From Candidatus Methylopumilus rimovensis (GTDB lineage Bacteria > Pseudomonadota > Gammaproteobacteria > Burkholderiales > Methylophilaceae), in the NCBI RefSeq assembly GCF_006364615.1, contig NZ_CP040986.1, positions 744,001 through 808,000 of the forward strand: 64,000 nucleotides of DNA. Direction: 5' to 3'. Of this stretch, positions 10,296 to 20,197 are shown in pieces; the stretch's first letter is position 1; the number at the start of each line of letters is the position of its first letter. The translations under genes and the position numbers were made by a program. A model generated the notes under the pieces. The model ran no database searches. It saw nothing but the letters and a program-made list of their open reading frames with translations, and was not told the DNA's origin.

Positions 10296-10773
10296 GATAA
10301 GCTACATCAATAATTCTAAATTTCACTAAACCTCCAGGGGTTTCAACCTTCACTTCATCCTCTAAGTTTTTACCTAAAAGGGCTTTAGCAATGGGTGATA
10401 CCCAACTAATAAAGCCTTTTTCTGTATCAATTTCATCTTGCCCCACAATGCGATAATGATGCTCCGAATCATCTGATTCATTGAGTAAAGTTACCCATGC
10501 GCCAAAAAAAATCTTGTCTTGTTGCTCTTGCGACGAAGGATCAATTACTACCGCTTCATCAATGCGACCGAATAAAAATTTAGCTCTTGTATCAATTTGG
10601 CGTAAGCGTTTCTTCCCGTAGATATAATCTCCGTTCTCACTCCGATCGCCATTACTTGCAGCCCATGAAACATCAGCTACAACCTTAGGTCGATCAACTT
10701 TAACTAAAAAATCGAGCTCATCTTTTAGGCGCTGATATCCTTGCTTAGTAATGTAATTTTTACGCTCTGTCAT
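10288..10773 (-). CDS. greB: Transcription elongation factor GreB
   Basis: Factor that enters the RNA polymerase secondary channel and stimulates cleavage of backtracked RNA. It has 161 residues. The N-terminal coiled coil starts with ITKQGYQRLKDELDFL, and SWAASNGDRSENGDYIYGKK carries the acidic tip residues (Asp, Glu) of the Gre loop. The C-terminal FKBP-like domain ends VETPGGLVKFRIIDV. Length and the SNGDRSENGDYIYGKK form favour GreB over GreA. It is first in a minus-strand run with earP and efp, and divergent from the AddB-like gene across only 43 bases. Confidence 0.93.
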   Translation of the reverse strand: MTERKNYITKQGYQRLKDELDFLVKVDRPKVVADVSWAASNGDRSENGDYIYGKKRLRQIDTRAKFLFGRIDEAVVIDPSSQEQQDKIFFGAWVTLLNESDDSEHHYRIVGQDEIDTEKGFISWVSPIAKALLGKNLEDEVKVETPGGLVKFRIIDVAYHE

Positions 10774-10816
10774 ATTTTTTAATAATAATTAACGGGGTTA
10801 AGTTTACAATAGAAGC

Positions 10817-13417
10817 ATGCATTCTGAGCAAAAGCCTATCTACCTCTGCCGCAATTCAAAAGAAGCTTATAAATTAAGCCAACATTTTGATTCAAAAGAA
10901 AAGGTAATAGCGCTTCATGACTTCATCAATAACCTCTTTAAAAAACACCCAAATATCAAGATGTCATATCGGGTTCTTAATGGGATTGAAGAAAAATTGT
11001 TATGGGAAAGCAGTATTAAGCAATATAAAAAATCATTTTTTGATTTATCCAATATTGAAAACTTAAGTGAAACCGCAATGCAGGCCAACCGTCTCATTGA
11101 TCAATTTAATATTGGCGAAAATACTTTAAAAAGTGAAGAGCGTAGTGAAGAACATGCATTTTTTAACGCTTGGCGCCTGCTTTTTAAAAAATACTGTAGC
11201 GATAAAAATGTTATCACTTTTAATAATCTTTTAAAGATAAGTGAAGAACATATTAGAAATGGCGATATTTCAATTGAGTACCCTATTTGTTTTGTTAATT
11301 TTGAATTAACAACACCTATTGAAGATTCTTTTATTGAAGCATGTAAAACTCAAGTTGATATAGAGCTTTTTAAAGCGCCACAAATAGAGCCTTATATTGA
11401 GTCACGTGTTTTTCTTAATGAAGAACATGAAAGCATGCAGATTGTCGAATGGTGCAAAACACAAATAGAAAATAACAAAAAGATATTGATTGTGACGCCG
11501 CAACTCGATCAAATTATCGATCGCCTCACAAGCATGCTTGATAAAACATTTCATCCTGAAACATTTACCCCAAGTCTCTCTCAAGAAAAAAGAATTTATC
11601 AGTTCTCCTTGAATGCTCCCTTATTTCATTTATCTATGGTTTATTTAAACCTAAAATTAATAGAATTGGCTGCGAGAGGCACCTCTAAGATCAATGAGCT
11701 TAAAAACATCCTGAGTCATAGTGGCTGGTCAGATGACAAAGAGTTATGTCATCGCTACAAGCTTATTAACCACCTAGAAAGAAAACGAAGGGGCAATCTA
11801 TCAGTTAAAGATCTCATTGAGATGTCTGAGTTAATTGAAGGATTAAATAATGAAATACCCTTCCTAAAAATACATTTAAATCACATACATGCCTCACATC
11901 ATGAATGGCGAACAAAAAGAAGTCCTTCCGGATGGATTAAAACATTTGAGGAGTATTTAAAGAATATTCAATCTAGTTTATTAGCTCCAAAAGATTCCTT
12001 TGAAGAAAGTATTTATGAGGCATGGAACAAAACTAACGAAACGATATCTTCATTAGATAATCTGATGGGTGAAATATCCATCCAAGAGATGCTAGATATT
12101 TTTCAGTATTACCTTAAAAAAACCACTCACCAACACAAACATCAAGGCAATTTTAAAATTGATATTTTAGGTTTTCATGAAACTACTTATGAAAATTATG
12201 ACGCTACGTGGATTATGAATTTAAATGAACATCATTGGCCTACGCCTCATCAGTACAATCCATTTATACCTATAAAAATTCAGCATGATAGGCATATCAA
12301 CACCCATGAAAAACGTCATTTAAATGCCTCAAAGATTTTAGATAAATTTACCCATACATCACCTTTTGTAACACTTTCGTATGCCAAAAAAATGGGTGAA
12401 GAAGAGATATTTCCATCACCAACATTATATGACTTTATATCTTCGAAATTACTTGAAGATATCAATTTTAAATTTAAAAAAGATGAATTTAATCATGAAT
12501 TTATAGAATATATTGAAGACAGTACTTCAAGTAATATTGAAGTGCAGCAGACGGTTAAATCGGGCATAAAATTACTTGAAGCACAATCCATATGCCCTGC
12601 TTGGGCATTTTATGAGTTTAGACTTGGCGCCAGAAAAATAGAAGAAGAAGATGAGGAAAATTTAACTACTAGATTACGCGGGAATCTCTTTCATAAAACC
12701 CTAGAACAATTCTGGACGGAAAATAAATCAGCCTCTCTAGTAAGCGCTTTAAATGAAAAAGAGCTGTCAAAAAAAATACAGGTGATTGCACATAAAAATA
12801 TATCTATAGAAAAGAAAAAATACCCCAGAATCTTACCTGAATTTTTTAATATCGAAGAAATACGCTTAATAAGCTACCTTGAAAAATGGATTCAACATGA
12901 ATTAAAAAGAGGGGATTTTGAAGTTAAAGAGACGGAAAAAAATATACCTATTCATTTAGGTTGCCTTAACTTTAATATCAAAATTGATCGTATCGATGAA
13001 GTGAATCAAAACAACATTGTGATTGATTACAAATCCGGTGCAACAAAGACTCTAAACGAATGGTTTTTAAATGCGTATGGTGAGCTCCAGATGCCCTTTT
13101 ATGCCCTCTTTGCCTCAAATACACCTATTGATGCCATTGCGATTGGTATTATTAATTCACCAAAACCTCAATGGATTGGTATCGGTCGAGATAGAGGTCT
13201 GCTTCAAGGCATCAAAGATGCTACTGCTATCGAATACCAATCTTGGGATGATTTAATCGGATTCTGGAAATACCGTATTGATGAGGCTAGTAAAAGTTAC
13301 GAATCAGGCAACGCAGCTATCAAATTTACGCGCGAAAAAGACATGGCTTATTGTCAGGTTAAGCCGATCTTAAGGCTTCCTGAACGAATACTTCAATTTG
13401 AGCAAACGAAGCAATGA
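10817..13417 (+). CDS. AddB-like DNA repair nuclease (PD-(D/E)XK family)
   Basis: Protein of 866 residues resembling the betaproteobacterial AddB-like 'probable DNA repair protein' family. The C-terminal third holds a complete RecB-type nuclease: His in GNLFHKTLEQFW (about residue 626), Asp in KIDRIDEV (about 724), Asp and Lys in VIDYKSG (about 736-741), and Gln/Tyr in QMPFYALFA. No Walker A is visible at the N-terminus, as expected for an inactivated helicase-like subunit. One Cys lies in SICPAW and one in MAYCQV, so the four-Cys Fe-S staple of classical AddB looks incomplete. A -10-like TACAAT (10805-10810) sits 6 bases before the ATG. The gene overlaps the helicase gene by ATGA. Confidence 0.85.
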   Translation: MHSEQKPIYLCRNSKEAYKLSQHFDSKEKVIALHDFINNLFKKHPNIKMSYRVLNGIEEKLLWESSIKQYKKSFFDLSNIENLSETAMQANRLIDQFNIGENTLKSEERSEEHAFFNAWRLLFKKYCSDKNVITFNNLLKISEEHIRNGDISIEYPICFVNFELTTPIEDSFIEACKTQVDIELFKAPQIEPYIESRVFLNEEHESMQIVEWCKTQIENNKKILIVTPQLDQIIDRLTSMLDKTFHPETFTPSLSQEKRIYQFSLNAPLFHLSMVYLNLKLIELAARGTSKINELKNILSHSGWSDDKELCHRYKLINHLERKRRGNLSVKDLIEMSELIEGLNNEIPFLKIHLNHIHASHHEWRTKRSPSGWIKTFEEYLKNIQSSLLAPKDSFEESIYEAWNKTNETISSLDNLMGEISIQEMLDIFQYYLKKTTHQHKHQGNFKIDILGFHETTYENYDATWIMNLNEHHWPTPHQYNPFIPIKIQHDRHINTHEKRHLNASKILDKFTHTSPFVTLSYAKKMGEEEIFPSPTLYDFISSKLLEDINFKFKKDEFNHEFIEYIEDSTSSNIEVQQTVKSGIKLLEAQSICPAWAFYEFRLGARKIEEEDEENLTTRLRGNLFHKTLEQFWTENKSASLVSALNEKELSKKIQVIAHKNISIEKKKYPRILPEFFNIEEIRLISYLEKWIQHELKRGDFEVKETEKNIPIHLGCLNFNIKIDRIDEVNQNNIVIDYKSGATKTLNEWFLNAYGELQMPFYALFASNTPIDAIAIGIINSPKPQWIGIGRDRGLLQGIKDATAIEYQSWDDLIGFWKYRIDEASKSYESGNAAIKFTREKDMAYCQVKPILRLPERILQFEQTKQ

Positions 13418-16056
13418 GTGACATCCAATTAAGACAAAGAGCTCTTGATTTACGCTCATTTATTGTTGAAGCTCCGGCAGGTTCTGGTAAAACAAGGTTA
13501 CTCACGGATCGGTATTTAAAACTTCTCACTATTGTTGATGTGCCCGAAGAAATTGTAGCCATTACCTTCACAAAGAAAGCGGCTTCAGAGATGAAGTCTA
13601 AAATCCTAGAGCGCATTAAAAAAGGCGACAGTCCTTTTGCCCACACAATTCTAAAGCGCTCAAAAGAAAAAGGCTGGGGCATTGAGTACGATCTATCGCG
13701 ACTTAAAGTGATGACTATTGATAAATTCTGTCATAACGTAGTCAGTCAAATTCCTGTATTAAGCAAAATGGGTGATAAACCCAATATCACTGATACTCCT
13801 GAAAAGTTTTACGAAGAATCTGTTAAACAAACATTACAGAATAAAGAGAGCATGGAAGACATTAAAATTGTCTTTGCTCATTATGATAATGAATATGAAA
13901 AAATTAATCGTCGTTTAATCGCGATGATGTCAATTAGAGATCAGTGGAAATCTAGATGCCATGCTCTTACTCAAAAATCAAATGGAAAAATTGTCGAAGA
14001 AAGCAATGCGTACCTTGAACATTTAATTAAACCTATTTATCGAAAAATTAAAGATTTACTAAATCATGATCAGCTAAATGATCTTATGCAGGTGCTTCAT
14101 TACCTTGAAAATATAAAGCTTAGAGGAGATATAAAGCTAGGAAACAAAAATAGCTTTAATTTTGATGCAGAAGAAATCCCTTTATGGCAAACAATCACAC
14201 AAATATTATATACAGATAAAAGTACTAGACGAGTTTCAATTACAGCCCGAGAAGGATTCAAAAATGATGAAGAAGGTGAAATTTATAAGGCTAAATGTCT
14301 CAATCTACCTAATATAGATTGCTTAATAGCCATTAAAGATATGCCAGAGCCTCTAAATGAATCGTATGTCATAAAACTTAAATCTATTGCGAACCTTCTT
14401 CTTCAATGTGAAAAAAGACTAAGGCAGCTATTTAGGCAGAGTAATACAGTTGATTTTATTGAGATTATAGAAATAGCAAATGAAGCTCTTGGTAAAAATG
14501 ATGCAGCAAGCGATCTCTTATTATCTCTAGATTATAAAATTTCACATTTACTTATTGATGAATTTCAAGATACGAGCAGAAGTCACTTTAATTTTTTAAA
14601 GAAAATAGTTGATGGCTGGGCATCTGAAGCGCAGAAAACCATTTTTTGTGTGGGTGATCCTATGCAATCCATCTATAAATTCAGAGAGGCTGATGTTAGC
14701 ATTTTTATTGAAGCTAAAAAATATGGCTTCAATACAATTCCTTTAGAAACCATTCGGCTTCAAGATAATTGGCGATCTTCCTCCCTTATCGTGAATGAAG
14801 TAAATCAGATATTTGAAAAAATACTACCAAAAGAAGACTCAATTTCACAAGGCACTGTAAGTTACAAGCCTTTTTTCTCAGCAAAAAAAGAAAGTGATAC
14901 CAGTGCAAGTGAATTCAAATTTCATGCATTAACATTTGATGAAGGTACTGATATTGATACCGAGGAAGCAAAGTATGTATGTAATTTAATTGATACATTT
15001 CCTGAGAATGAAAAAATTGCCATTCTCACAAGATCAAGAAGTCACCTTTCAGAATTAATTAATTACATTCGCAAATTTAAACCTGCCTTAAAATTTAATG
15101 CCGTAGAAATTGATGCATTAGATCAACATCAATCAATTCAGGATATTCTTTCTTTAAGCTACGCTATGCTTGATTTAAGCGACAGAATTCATTGGCTTGC
15201 AATTCTCAGGGCTCCATGGTGTGGGATTACACTTAATGATTTAGTTGTACTTTTTCAAGATGATCATTCATCTACTGTGTGGGAAATTATTCATAATACA
15301 AACAAAATGAATAATATTTCTGCTGATGGAAAAAAAAGGATCAACCGACTAATCGACATTCTAGATGATGCATTTGAGCATCAAAATAAGACTCACATTA
15401 GAAGACTTATAGAATCAGTTTGGATAAATTTAGGTGGAGAGAAATGCCTTCATCACCCAAATGATATCGTAGACATCAATAAGTTTTTCGATATTTTGCA
15501 AACATCGAGTACACCTATAGCTATTGATTTTGAATTAGTCGAATATCAAATTACAAAAACATACTTATCAGACATTCCATCAGCCGAAGAGCGTATACAA
15601 TTTTTCACGATTCATAAAGCTAAAGGCCTTGAATTCGATACAGTAATTATTCCATCTTTAAATTCAACTACACGCTCAACAGACAAAAAAATGATTGTAT
15701 CTGATAATTTTATCAAAAATAATCTTATGTGCCATATCACAGCATTTAGCGAACCAGATAACAAATTACCTCACTTACATAATCTTATTTATAACATTGA
15801 AAAAAATAAGGAAGAAAATGAATTAAAAAGATTACTTTATGTTGCTATGACAAGAGCAAAAATGAAACTTCACCTTGTAGGTTCTATAGTATTTAAAGAT
15901 GAAATGAAGGCTGCTTCAAATTCATTTTTAGGTATGCTTTGGGATATCTACGGCAGGAATTTTCAAGAAGCAAAACCTATAACAAACATTAAAATAGAAA
16001 CACCAAATAGTAAAATTGAAGACTTTGTACCCAAACTTATGCGATTGAAAATTTAG
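13414..16056 (+). CDS. AddA-like UvrD/Rep-family helicase
   Basis: Superfamily 1A helicase of 880 residues, presumed partner of the AddB-like nuclease in processing double-strand DNA ends for recombination. Visible motifs in order are Walker A APAGSGKT (residues 20-27), LLIDEFQDTS (about 380), VGDPMQSIYKFREADVS, FFTIHKAKGLEFDTVI and RLLYVAMTRAK. Classical AddA is around 1150-1200 residues with a C-terminal RecB-like nuclease. Here the protein stops soon after the helicase motifs, and no nuclease motifs are visible. Translation is probably coupled to the upstream gene by the ATGA overlap (13414-13417). Its TAG stop shares bases with the mfd stop on the other strand. Confidence 0.88.
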   Translation: MSDIQLRQRALDLRSFIVEAPAGSGKTRLLTDRYLKLLTIVDVPEEIVAITFTKKAASEMKSKILERIKKGDSPFAHTILKRSKEKGWGIEYDLSRLKVMTIDKFCHNVVSQIPVLSKMGDKPNITDTPEKFYEESVKQTLQNKESMEDIKIVFAHYDNEYEKINRRLIAMMSIRDQWKSRCHALTQKSNGKIVEESNAYLEHLIKPIYRKIKDLLNHDQLNDLMQVLHYLENIKLRGDIKLGNKNSFNFDAEEIPLWQTITQILYTDKSTRRVSITAREGFKNDEEGEIYKAKCLNLPNIDCLIAIKDMPEPLNESYVIKLKSIANLLLQCEKRLRQLFRQSNTVDFIEIIEIANEALGKNDAASDLLLSLDYKISHLLIDEFQDTSRSHFNFLKKIVDGWASEAQKTIFCVGDPMQSIYKFREADVSIFIEAKKYGFNTIPLETIRLQDNWRSSSLIVNEVNQIFEKILPKEDSISQGTVSYKPFFSAKKESDTSASEFKFHALTFDEGTDIDTEEAKYVCNLIDTFPENEKIAILTRSRSHLSELINYIRKFKPALKFNAVEIDALDQHQSIQDILSLSYAMLDLSDRIHWLAILRAPWCGITLNDLVVLFQDDHSSTVWEIIHNTNKMNNISADGKKRINRLIDILDDAFEHQNKTHIRRLIESVWINLGGEKCLHHPNDIVDINKFFDILQTSSTPIAIDFELVEYQITKTYLSDIPSAEERIQFFTIHKAKGLEFDTVIIPSLNSTTRSTDKKMIVSDNFIKNNLMCHITAFSEPDNKLPHLHNLIYNIEKNKEENELKRLLYVAMTRAKMKLHLVGSIVFKDEMKAASNSFLGMLWDIYGRNFQEAKPITNIKIETPNSKIEDFVPKLMRLKI

Positions 16057-19000
16057 ATTGAAATTTTTTTCAAAAAATCTTTAATGAATTTAACTCTTTC
16101 TAAAATATCAATAATCGTGACACCTATTTTAATTTTATCCGGGCCATTCATGCGACACCGCTTATCCTCACTCAGAAGTTTAATAAGCTTTAGTGGGTCC
16201 ATTTTACTGTCGCTTGCAAAGGTAATTTGAATTGAAGTGTCACTAGCATCTATTTTTTTAATGTCGAGATGTTGAATAAAAATTCTTAAATCATGAAAAG
16301 AAATAAGTGATTGCGTTTGCTCAGGCATGACACCAAAACGATCTATCAGCTCCTCTTTCATTTCCATTAACCCCTCATGATCATTGAGTCCTGATAATCG
16401 TTTATAAAGCACAAGTCTTTCATTGATATCACCACAATAACTATTTGTAATAATAGCTGGTGTATGCAGGTTAATTTCGGTATTTTTTTGGAGTGGATTA
16501 TCGAGACTTAATTTTTTGCCTAGCTTGAGTTGCTTAACAGCATAGTTCAACATGTCGACATAAAGATTGAATCCAATTTCGTGCATTTGGCCGCTTTGAT
16601 TATCCCCTAGAAGCTCTCCGGCGCCACGAATTTCCAAATCATGAATGGCAAGATAATATCCAGCCCCTAAATCCTCTAAAAGTTGAATAGCTTCTAATCG
16701 TTTTTGAGCATGGCCACTAATTTTTCTGTCGGGATCAACAAGTAAATAAGCGTATGCTTGATGATGAGATCTTCCTACCCTACCCCTCAGTTGATGAAGT
16801 TGCGCTAATCCAAACATGTCTGCGCGATTCATAATAATTGTATTCGCTGAAGGAATATCTATGCCCGTTTCAATAATTGTTGTGCAAAGCAAAATATTAG
16901 CTTTTTGTTGATAAAAATCATGCATAACTCTTTCAAGTTCCCGCTCTCGCATTTGTCCATGAGCAATTTCAATTCTTGCTTCAGGTATTAATTTTTCTAA
17001 TTTTTCTTTCATTGAAAGAATAGTGTCAACATCGTTATGCAAGAAATAAACTTGGCCGCCTCGATTAAATTCCCTTAAAACTGCTTCGCGAATAATGCCT
17101 TCCGAATAATTATTTACGAATGTTTTAATTGATAAGCGTTTCTGAGGGGGTGTGGAAATTATGGAAAATTCTCTTAAGCCTTCCATAGCCATAGATAGTG
17201 TTCGAGGAATAGGTGTTGCCGTAAGAGTTAAGACATCAACTTCCGCACGCATTGCCTTAAGTAATTCTTTTTGGCGCACCCCGAAACGGTGCTCTTCATC
17301 AATAATAATCAAACCTAAATTTTTAAATTTAATGTCATTTTGAATAAGCCTATGTGTACCAATGATGATATCAATTTCACCATTTGCTAATTTTATAAGT
17401 GACTCAGCTTGTTCCTTTTTAGATTTAAAACGAGAAATTTCAGCAATCTTGATGGGGGAATCTGAAAAACGATCCATAAAATTATTGTAGTGCTGCTCAG
17501 CAAGAAGTGTTGTAGGTACTAATATTGCGACTTGTTTACCATCGTTCGCTGCAATAAAGGCAGCTCTTAATGCCACCTCTGTTTTACCGAATCCTACATC
17601 ACCACATATAAGACGATCCATAGGCTTTTGAGATTCCATATCATTGATGACTGCATTGATTGCTGTTAATTGATCTTCAGTTTCTTCAAACGGGAATCCA
17701 TCTGTGAATCTTTCATAGTCTTGTAAGTTAATCTTAAAGGCATAGCCTTTCTTAATAGATCTTTGAGAATAAATATTTAGAAGATCAGCTGCAGTATCAT
17801 GAATCTGTTTTAAAGCTTTCTTCTTTGCTTTATCCCATTGATCAGAACCTAACTTATGAAGTGGCGCGGTTTCTGCTGGCCCTCCAGAATAGCGGGAGAT
17901 AAGATCTAAATTAGATACAGGAACGTAAAGTTTATCGTCACCAAAATACTCTAGAAGTAAAAATTCACTTTCACCTTCACCGAAATCTAAATTAAATAAT
18001 CCCCTAAATCGTCCGACACCATATTGTTCATGAACAATCGGATCACCATCTTTTAGCTCTGATAAGTCACGCACCATTGCATCACTTGAAAAATTCTTAT
18101 CGCGTTGACGCCTTTTTGATTGCCGAACAGTATTCACATAAAGCTCAGACTCTGTAATTACAATATGCTCTGATGAAATATAGCCTTGATGAACTGGGCT
18201 TACTGTTAATACAACTTGATCATTCATATTTAAAGATTCTGACCAATCATCTGCAGATTTAAACTTGATACCACCTACTTTTAAAAGCTCAGAAACGGTT
18301 TCTCGGCGACCTAAGCTATCAGCTAAAATAAAAATTCTTTTGGAGTTTTCGGAGATAAATTTATCAAGCTTTGCTAAAGGCTGAATATTTTTTCGATCAA
18401 TTGATACATCTGGAATTTTCTCAAATATTTCTGGCCTTTTTAAATCGAATTTTTTATATGCATTAATAGATTTGAAAAATTGATCTGATTTAAGTAAAAG
18501 ATCTTTAGGTTCTAATATTGGACGTTCGGCATCATAAGCAAATAATCGAAAGCGTTTCTCAGTTTCTTGCCAAAAATGATTACATGCATGATCAAGGTTA
18601 CCGTGCTTATAAATAATAGTGTTATCCGAGAAATAGCTAAAAATATCACTCATCTCATCGAAAAATAAGGGCATATACCATTCAATACCGCCTATAGGAA
18701 TCCCTTTACTAATGTCTTTATAGATCGAAGAGCGAGATGGATCTCCTTCAAAGCGTTCTCGATAATTTTGTCTAAATGTACTGATTGATTTTTCATCCAT
18801 CGGACATTCTCGCGCAGGAAGTAATTTAATTTCATTTACAGGATAAAGTGTTCTTTGTGAATCAACATCGAATGTTCGAATAGAATCAATCTCATCATCA
18901 AAAAAATCTAAACGATATGGAACTATGCTTCCCATGGGAAATAAATCAATTAAACTGCCTCTCACTGAAAACTCGCCTGGAGCCATTACGCGAACGACAT

Positions 19001-19454
19001 TCATATAACCATTTAGTGTTAGTTGATTTTTAAAAGCCTCAATATCTACTTTTTGCCCTTTGGCAAAATGAAAGCTAAATTGCTGAATATAACTCTTGGG
19101 TGGCAATAAATGTAGCGCAGTTGTTACAGGGATAATAACCACATCAAAACTTTTCTGAGTAACTTGGTAGAGTGTAAGGAGTCTCTCGGATATTAGATCA
19201 GGGTGAGGAGAAAAGTGATCATAAGGGAGCGTTTCCCAATCAGGCAAAAGATTAATTTTTAAATTTGGACTAAACCAAAGCATTTCTTCCATGAGACGTC
19301 TTGCTTCGAATGCAGTCTCAGTAAAAATAGCTAGATATTTTTTATTCTTAATAATTTCATCTTGAATATATCGAGCTAAAGAATAACTATCCGAGCCATC
19401 AATATTTACGATTGATAATGATTCTTTATTTTGATTATTTGCTTCTATTGACAT
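16053..19454 (-). CDS. mfd: Transcription-repair coupling factor Mfd
   Basis: ATP-dependent translocase that removes stalled RNA polymerase at lesions and recruits UvrA. It has UvrB-like N-terminal domains, an RNA-polymerase interaction domain (DPIVHEQYGVGRFRGL), Walker A GDVGFGKTE (about residue 618), DEEH box IIIDEEHRFGV (about 720), TATPIPRTL, and the C-terminal TRCF domain. I prefer the ATG at 19454 (MSIEANNQNK, 1133 residues). In-frame ATGs at 19463 and 19508 are also open, and the last gives 1151 residues. Starting at 19508 would leave 14 bases to the divergent rpiA start and place a consensus TATAAT inside the gene. The product is full length, close to the 1148 residues of Escherichia coli. 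Confidence 0.95.
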   Translation of the reverse strand: MSIEANNQNKESLSIVNIDGSDSYSLARYIQDEIIKNKKYLAIFTETAFEARRLMEEMLWFSPNLKINLLPDWETLPYDHFSPHPDLISERLLTLYQVTQKSFDVVIIPVTTALHLLPPKSYIQQFSFHFAKGQKVDIEAFKNQLTLNGYMNVVRVMAPGEFSVRGSLIDLFPMGSIVPYRLDFFDDEIDSIRTFDVDSQRTLYPVNEIKLLPARECPMDEKSISTFRQNYRERFEGDPSRSSIYKDISKGIPIGGIEWYMPLFFDEMSDIFSYFSDNTIIYKHGNLDHACNHFWQETEKRFRLFAYDAERPILEPKDLLLKSDQFFKSINAYKKFDLKRPEIFEKIPDVSIDRKNIQPLAKLDKFISENSKRIFILADSLGRRETVSELLKVGGIKFKSADDWSESLNMNDQVVLTVSPVHQGYISSEHIVITESELYVNTVRQSKRRQRDKNFSSDAMVRDLSELKDGDPIVHEQYGVGRFRGLFNLDFGEGESEFLLLEYFGDDKLYVPVSNLDLISRYSGGPAETAPLHKLGSDQWDKAKKKALKQIHDTAADLLNIYSQRSIKKGYAFKINLQDYERFTDGFPFEETEDQLTAINAVINDMESQKPMDRLICGDVGFGKTEVALRAAFIAANDGKQVAILVPTTLLAEQHYNNFMDRFSDSPIKIAEISRFKSKKEQAESLIKLANGEIDIIIGTHRLIQNDIKFKNLGLIIIDEEHRFGVRQKELLKAMRAEVDVLTLTATPIPRTLSMAMEGLREFSIISTPPQKRLSIKTFVNNYSEGIIREAVLREFNRGGQVYFLHNDVDTILSMKEKLEKLIPEARIEIAHGQMRERELERVMHDFYQQKANILLCTTIIETGIDIPSANTIIMNRADMFGLAQLHQLRGRVGRSHHQAYAYLLVDPDRKISGHAQKRLEAIQLLEDLGAGYYLAIHDLEIRGAGELLGDNQSGQMHEIGFNLYVDMLNYAVKQLKLGKKLSLDNPLQKNTEINLHTPAIITNSYCGDINERLVLYKRLSGLNDHEGLMEMKEELIDRFGVMPEQTQSLISFHDLRIFIQHLDIKKIDASDTSIQITFASDSKMDPLKLIKLLSEDKRCRMNGPDKIKIGVTIIDILERVKFIKDFLKKISI

Positions 19455-19522
19455 ATATTGCATGTATAAATGATTACCAATATTATAAGCTTTAAAGGCT
19501 GCATTCATTGAGAGGGAATATC
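19455..19522. promoter_or_regulatory. Overlapping divergent promoters for mfd and rpiA
   Basis: On the minus strand TATAAT covers 19482-19487. On the plus strand TATTAT covers 19481-19486, so the two -10 elements nearly coincide. A weak plus-strand -35 (TTGCAT, 19458-19463) has a 17-base spacer. The rpiA Shine-Dalgarno AGAGGGA is at 19511-19517. Face-to-face promoters would make mfd and rpiA transcription mutually exclusive on one DNA molecule. This is inference from sequence similarity alone. Confidence 0.38.
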
Positions 19523-20197
19523 ATGAACGATAAAGAATTAGTCGCACATCAAGCTTTACAATATGTTAGTGAAAATATGATTGTGGGCTTAGGTACCGGC
19601 TCTACTGCTAACTTCTTTATCGACGCTTTAGCTAAACGAAATAAAGAAGAAAAATTAAATGTAAGAGCGGTCTCAAGCTCTGTTGTAAGTATGATTAAAG
19701 CGAAAGAAGCTGGTTTACCTCTCTTATCAATAGATCAAATAAAAGAAATTGATCTTTATATTGATGGCGCAGATGAAATTACACCTGACCTTACTTTACT
19801 TAAAGGGCGTGGTTATGATCTCGTTCGAGAAAAGCTACTTGCACGTGCAGCCAGAAAATTTATCGTTATTGCGGATGAATCTAAAATCGTTAAAAATATT
19901 GGAGATAATTTCCCCGTCCCTTCAGAAGTTCATCCATTCGCCTGGGAACTTGTAAAAAATGTCTTGATGAAAAAAGGTACAGGGGATATTAGAATCAATG
20001 CAGCAAAAGATGGTTATGCCATAACTTCATGTGGAAATTTTGTGCTTGATTTTAATTTTGCTGAAAAGAGTAGTGAAAACTTAAATAACTTACTTTCACT
20101 AACACCTGGCATTGTAGAACATGGTATTTTTTACAATTTGGCTCATGGCGCTCTAATTAGCCACAATGGAAATGTTCGTGAAATTTGGAGAAGCTAG
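19523..20197 (+). CDS. rpiA: Ribose-5-phosphate isomerase A
   Basis: Interconverts ribose-5-phosphate and ribulose-5-phosphate. In a RuMP methylotroph this feeds the ribulose-5-phosphate acceptor of formaldehyde fixation. Motifs are VGLGTGSTA (phosphate loop), IDGADEI (catalytic Asp) and [19 protein letters not shown] with the catalytic Glu/Lys region. An open frame extends to a TTG at 19508, but the ATG at 19523 ([10 protein letters not shown], 224 residues) has a good Shine-Dalgarno (AGAGGGA) about 5 bases upstream and matches the family length. The motif reads LKGRGYD where most relatives have KGGGAA, so Gly-Arg-Gly-Tyr-Asp replaces Gly-Gly-Ala-Ala around the loop; the catalytic residues remain. 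The stop (CTAG palindrome) is shared with serS. Confidence 0.93.
   Translation: MNDKELVAHQALQYVSENMIVGLGTGSTANFFIDALAKRNKEEKLNVRAVSSSVVSMIKAKEAGLPLLSIDQIKEIDLYIDGADEITPDLTLLKGRGYDLVREKLLARAARKFIVIADESKIVKNIGDNFPVPSEVHPFAWELVKNVLMKKGTGDIRINAAKDGYAITSCGNFVLDFNFAEKSSENLNNLLSLTPGIVEHGIFYNLAHGALISHNGNVREIWRS

Noticed and set aside
19508-19522. TTG start of rpiA at 19508
   Set aside because: The ATG 15 bases downstream has a good Shine-Dalgarno within that stretch and gives the normal family length.
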